A stretch of 64,000 nucleotides of DNA from Abelmoschus esculentus (lineage: Eukaryota > Streptophyta > Magnoliopsida > Malvales > Malvaceae), in the NCBI GenBank assembly GCA_035048815.1, contig JAUCBN010000034.1, positions 8,410,737-8,474,736 on the forward strand, in the 5' to 3' direction. The notes under the pieces are model-generated. The model did not search any database and was not told the DNA's origin. It saw only the letters and a list, made by a program, of their open reading frames with translations. This document shows positions 59,749 to 64,000 of the stretch, in pieces. The translations under genes and the position numbers were made by a program. How positions within the stretch are numbered: the first letter of the stretch is position 1; every line of letters starts with the position of its first letter.

Positions 59749-61441
59749 TGTTAACGCTCTAAAAAGCATATATTTTATACCCTTTTACTTAAGGTTTTGT
59801 TTGGTTTCAAGTTCATTTGCATTGCATTTCATTGCATTTAGCTGCATTTCATGTGCATTTGCATTTAGATTAGTTTTTTATTTTATTTTCTTTTTATTTT
59901 AAAAGATGCTGCTTGGAAGGGTATTTTGTTGGAGATTTTGTGCAGATGCTGGAGCAAAGTTGAATGACCGGAAGAGATGTTGTAGCATATTTTTATAGTG
60001 TTGGATCGGACTTCAAGGATGCTACAACATTGTGGGCGGACAAAACAGAACGAAAGAAAGGACATACATGCAACCCACTGTCCTCACGCGTTTTCCAGGC
60101 CAGCTGCACCTGCTATGCAGGCATTGCACCTCCTCTGCGTACGCTGCACCTCTGCTTGGCAGGCGTTACACCACCCCTGCAGACTTGCAATCTACTGCCA
60201 TCTACTGCAGCAAATGTCAGGGGATATTCCCTTGGCATCTTTAGGGCACCAAACCCTAGAAGCCTCCTATAAATACAAGGCCAAGCCTCCTTCTACAACC
60301 ATGCTGAGCGAGATAAGGGAAAAATCAATAGCTAAGGGAGCCACAAAAAGGAGCGAGCTTTATGGAGATCATGAGGGAGAAGAAAGAAGAAAGACGGCCA
60401 CTTTCCTTCGTCTTCAACCTCTAACCAAGCCACCATTGTTAGAGAGCTTCAAGAAAGGGATTTGCGCAACTTCAGGAGGAGCGACAAGCTAGGAAAAGTG
60501 TCACGGCACATGCGTTAGAGACTTCCTTCCTCTTCACTTTGTTTACCTCTTTTCTAAGTTGTTGAATATGTATTTCAAAGGACGAAAGTTGAATAGTTTT
60601 TCTTACCTAGCCATGAACTAAACTAGTATGGCTAAGGCTTGTTTTGGATGATTTTACTTGTTTTAATGGATGTTTATTGTTTCTAGTGTTTGACTTTGTG
60701 TTTTGTTCAAGAATGCTAACACATGTTTATCTAAACCTTGTTTTGTAAGAGCATCGGGAGGTAGCCATAGCTCAAGGGGTTCGGGAAGCTTAGATCTAGG
60801 GATAGGCAAAGCTAGACCAACTTAAATAATGGGGTTGCTGCGGGAGCAGAATACTAACTTGCCTTAGGGATAAGGTAGAGTTTCAACGACTAAAAGGGGT
60901 AGCACTTTATCAACATTAGGAGTGTTAGGGTTGAGACCGGGAGGTAATGCCTTAGCATTTTCGAGTGTTAGGCCTTCTGACTAGGGATAATGGAGGCATT
61001 TTCAGTAAACTCTGTCGAGCACTAGTAAACCAGTGGAACAATGGCATTCAGGAGAACAGTGAAATCATACCATAGCAAGCCTAGACTCTCTTAAGCTTGA
61101 ATATCTTCTTTTTGTTGTGTTTGTGCAGCTTTATTTATTTCTCCAATATCTATTTTAATTGCTACTACATTTTTGTGAAAATCTTTGTTTTGCTCCAGCA
61201 TCATTGGTGACATCTTTATTTTGCTAAAGCATTTTGGTGACAATTGCAGAATAGCTTTAGCATATGTTTATACAAAGGATTACTTTATCTTTTGTGTATG
61301 TTAACTATTTTTGAATTAACCTACCCAATCCTCGTGGGAACGATCTCACTCACACACTTTATTACTTGTTCGATGTATATACTTGCACATTATTGCACGC
61401 AAATCAATCACATATCTTAAGCACTTTAGCGGGCAACAACA
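59749..61441 (+). repeat. Athila 5' LTR
   Basis: The end at 61441 is set by the primer site and by analogy with GagT (ACA|AGTTTTTGGCG). The start TGTTAACGCTC at 59749 is a guess. TATA-like CCTATAAATACA lies at 60268-60279. The block at 60840-60900 (TTAGGGATAAGGTAGAGTTTCAACGACTAAAAG, partial) resembles the GagT LTR at 5450-5490. Confidence 0.6.
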
Positions 61442-61447
61442 AGTTTT

Positions 61448-61465
61448 TGGCGTCGTTGCCGGGGA
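61448..61465 (+). promoter_or_regulatory. Athila primer binding site, tRNA-Asp
   Basis: TGGCGTCGTTGCCGGGGA, one base different from the GagT site and from the expected tRNA-Asp complement. Confidence 0.85.
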
Positions 61466-61598
61466 TTGAGGCAATAAGCTATTTCAATCATAGTTTTTAT
61501 ACTTTCTATCTTTTTATTTTTGTTTTGTGTTTTGAGTCTTTTGATTTTGGTTTAATCTTTGTTTTCTTTGTTTTCCTTTATAGGTTTTTGGTTAGTGG

Positions 61599-62003
61599 AT
61601 GCCCAGAGTGAACTCTCGAGAATCTCTCGAACCATTTATTCTGAAAATCGAAAGGTATTTTAGACAAAAGAGGCGAGAGCAAAGAAGAAGAAGAACCATG
61701 TATCAGGATCTGCAGAATCAAAATGCTAGAGCAATCCCTGCAGCAAATCCTGATGCTGCAGCACGACCAAGGGCAATTCGAGATCACCTGACACCGATCT
61801 TGTATGACCTTAATTCTAGGATATTGACACCTGATATACAGGCAACACACTTTGAGCTCAAACCTGTGATGTTTAATATGCTCAACTCGATCGGACAGTT
61901 TGGAGGATCACCTCATGAGGATGCTCGACAACATATATGTGCTTTCTTGGAGGTCTACGATTCGTTCCGCCAACAAGGAGTGCATGAGGATGTGTTGCTA
62001 TAG
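61599..62003 (+). pseudogene. Athila gag N-terminal part
   Basis: It reads from 61599 (the ATG lies at 61599-61601) to TAG at 62001. HFELKPVMFNMLNSIGQFGG and the following EDARQH match the GagT gag. The rest of the gag domain and the zinc knuckle are missing, because protease sequence begins within 40 bases in another frame: an internal deletion. Confidence 0.8.
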
Positions 62004-62038
62004 CATCTGAGTTCTATTCTGGGAGGACTGAGCTTCCC

Positions 62039-63961
62039 ATGAAGAGGCAAGATCCTGGCAGCTTCATCATTCCATGCTCGATAGGAGACAATTTTGTGGG
62101 CAGAGCACTATGCGACATTGGTTCAAGTGTGAATATGATACCCAAGGCAATATTCAAGAAGCTTGGTATAGGGAGTACGCGACCTACTACTGTCATCTTG
62201 CAATTGGCAGACCATTCTCATGTCCAACCAGAAGGCAAAGTGGAAGATGTGATAGTAAAAGTGGGTAAGTTTGTGTTCCCTATGGATTTTTTGATTTTTG
62301 ATTGTGAAGTGGACCACAAAGCACCTATCATCTTGGGACGACCATTCCTAGCAACCGGTCAGATTCTCATCGACTGTGAGAAGGGAGACTTCACAATGCG
62401 AGTAGCAGATCAGTCCATGACCATCAATGTCTTCAACACTCTCAAGTACATGGATGATAATGAAGAATGTCACTGTATAGCTGGGATAAATGCTACATCA
62501 ACTGAGGAGAATGCAGATTTTTGCTATGACAATTATCCGCAAATGAAGGACTTTGCAAAACTGCTAGAGGAGCATGATCAGGATGAAGAAGAAGCTCATC
62601 TGGAGCTACAGCAAATTGGCTACTACAAGCCAAGACCAGGTATGAAATTTGAATCAATTGATTTCTCTGAATTTATTCCTCCTAAGCCATCACTTTTACA
62701 TGCACCATCTCTAGATTTAAAACCACTTCCGTCGCATTTAAAGTATGTTTATTTGGGATCTCACAATACTTTACCAGTGATTATTTCTTCTAGCTTAGAT
62801 CCTAAACAAGAGCTGAGTCTTGTGAATTTGCTATCACAATATAAGAAAGCTCTAGGATGGACCATGGCCGATCTAAAGGGCATCAGTCCTACGATCTGCA
62901 TGCACAAGATTTTGCTAGAAGAATGCCAAAACAATTCTGTTGAACCCCAAAGAAGACTGAACCCAACAATGAAAAAGGTAGTGATGACGGAGATTATCAA
63001 GTGGTTGGATGCAGGGATCATATACCCAATTTCTGACAGTTCATGGGTTAGTCTTGTGCATTGTGTTCCTAAGAAGGGAGGCACGACAGTGATCACCAAT
63101 GAGGACAACGAATTGCTCCCGACAAGGACAGTCACAGGCTGACGCATTTGTGTGGACTATAGGAAGCTGAACAAGGCAACAAAGAAGGACCATTTCCCCC
63201 TTCCTTTTATCGATCAAATGCTGGATCGACTGGCGGGAAAGGCTTAATATTGCTTCCTCGATGGCTATTCTGGGTACAACCAAATTGCTATAGCACTAGA
63301 GGACCAGGAGAAGACAACCTTCACTTACCCTTATGGAACTTATGCTTTTCGAAGAATGCCATTTGGGTTATGTAATGCTCCAGCAACTTTTCAACGTTGC
63401 ATGTTGGCAATATTTTTAGACATGGTTGAAGAATTCTTGGAGGTATTCATGGACGATTTTTCTGTATCCGGAGAAACATTTGAAAAATGCCTAGGCAACC
63501 TGGCCAAAGTATTGAAACGCTGTGAAGAAGCCGACCTTGTACTCAATTGGGAAAAATGCAATTTCATGGTGACTAAAGGCACGGTTTTGGGGCACAAAAT
63601 TTCAAGCAAAGGAATTGAAGTTGACAAGGCAAAAGTAGAGTTGAAAGAGAAGCTACCACCTCCCACAATTGTGAAGGAAATTAGAAGCTTTCATGGACAT
63701 ACTGGCTTCTACAAGAGGTTCATCAAGGACTTCTAGAAAATCTCTAAGCCGCTCTGCAATTTGCTACAGCAAAATCAACCCTTTGTCTTCAATGAAAAAT
63801 GCCATAGCACTTTTATAGAATTAAAGAAGAAGCTTACCTCAACTCCAATAGTTATACCACCCGATTGGACTGAGCCATTCGAGTTGATGTGCGACACAAG
63901 TGACTACGCAATTGGCGCAACACTAGGTCAAAGGCGAGGTAAACTCTTCCATGTTATTTAT
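62039..63961 (+). pseudogene. Athila protease-RT-RNase H start, three nonsense codons
   Basis: One frame from 62039 to the GagT insertion, broken by TGA (63140-63142), TAA (63245-63247 region) and TAG (63734-63736). The protease has CDIGSSVNMIP near 62113-62145 and ILGRPFLAT near 62332. RT shows [11 protein letters not shown] (63152), FLDGYSGYNQI (63257), MPFGLCNAPATFQ (63356) and the catalytic FMDDF at 63446-63460. RNase H begins with CDTSDYAIGATLG (63889) and is cut at 63961. By family knowledge this is the enzyme set that GagT lacks. Confidence 0.9.
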
Positions 63962-64000
63962 TGTCGCGTGTCAAAAGTGCGCGTTTAGTGCAAGTGGACA
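63962..64000 (-). mobile_element. GagT copy C, first 39 bases of its LTR
   Basis: TGTCGCGTGTCAAAAGTGCG onward matches the copy B LTR tips at 12421 and 18998 base for base, so a third, minus-strand copy starts here and continues past the window, inserted in Athila RNase H. The possible target duplication is the preceding TTTAT (63957-63961). Confidence 0.9.

Larger units (their letters stand above)
59749..63961 (+). mobile_element. Athila-type Ty3/gypsy element, right part cut by GagT copy C
   Basis: LTR, tRNA-Asp primer site, gag start, protease and RT in order, then interrupted in the RNase H region at 63961. The FMDDFS form of the RT catalytic box and the primer site are Athila characters. 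Stops and a gag deletion show it is defective. It is the closest relative of GagT visible here. Confidence 0.85.

Noticed and set aside
60000..60492. Plus-strand frames of 102-164 codons in the Athila LTR
   Set aside because: They overlap one another in several frames, cross the probable TATA and transcription start, and show no domain.

Overview
This is a transposon-rich stretch of a eudicot plant nuclear genome. The evidence is two intron-bearing plant housekeeping genes (a RABE1/Rab8-type GTPase on the minus strand and a soluble inorganic pyrophosphatase on the plus strand), tRNA-primed LTR retrotransposons of the Athila, Tekay/Del, Tat/Ogre and Sirevirus types, and AT-rich intergenic DNA with MITEs. 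The species cannot be fixed from sequence alone. The picture fits gene islands inside heterochromatin.

Layout. 1-5962: right part of a non-autonomous Athila-derived element (here 'GagT', copy A, plus strand). 5963-27058: nested Tekay-like chromovirus remains, including a decayed RT/RNase H/integrase/chromodomain region (6563-8832) and several long LTRs. Into one of these LTRs a complete GagT copy B (12421-20324, minus strand, 5-bp target duplication CATAC) has inserted. 28226-30990: RABE1-like gene. 31261-32866: probable LTR relic. 32998-36694: complete gag-only Sirevirus-like element (duplication GAATC). 37590-39277: two inverted-repeat MITEs, one with an exact 9-bp duplication. 39626-43435: pyrophosphatase gene whose 5'-UTR intron holds an old Tat-like LTR. 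43690-48723: LINE, copia and dispersed-repeat fragments. 48729-59686: complete 10.96-kb Tat/Ogre-type LARD (duplication GTTAC) with two 2176-bp LTRs and no recognisable coding capacity. 59749-63961: Athila element (LTR, tRNA-Asp primer site, gag, protease, RT) cut by the start of GagT copy C at 63962.

The main point of interest is GagT. It has Athila-type LTRs and primer site, keeps gag and aspartic protease in one long frame, lacks RT, RNase H and integrase, and carries a second ORF resembling the 'putative plant transposon protein' domain. That ORF has its own upstream TATA box, conserved in both copies. Three non-autonomous families of different lineages (GagT, the Sire-like gag-only element, the Tat-like LARD) lie in one 64-kb window and must rely on partners for reverse transcription. 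The Athila element at 59749-63961 is a plausible relative of GagT's partner.

LTR divergences are by-eye estimates: about 1% for the LARD, about 2% for the Sire-like element and a few percent for GagT copy B. The RABE1 gene shows a one-base deletion in exon 2 that would inactivate it if it is not a sequencing error; the pyrophosphatase gene reads as intact.
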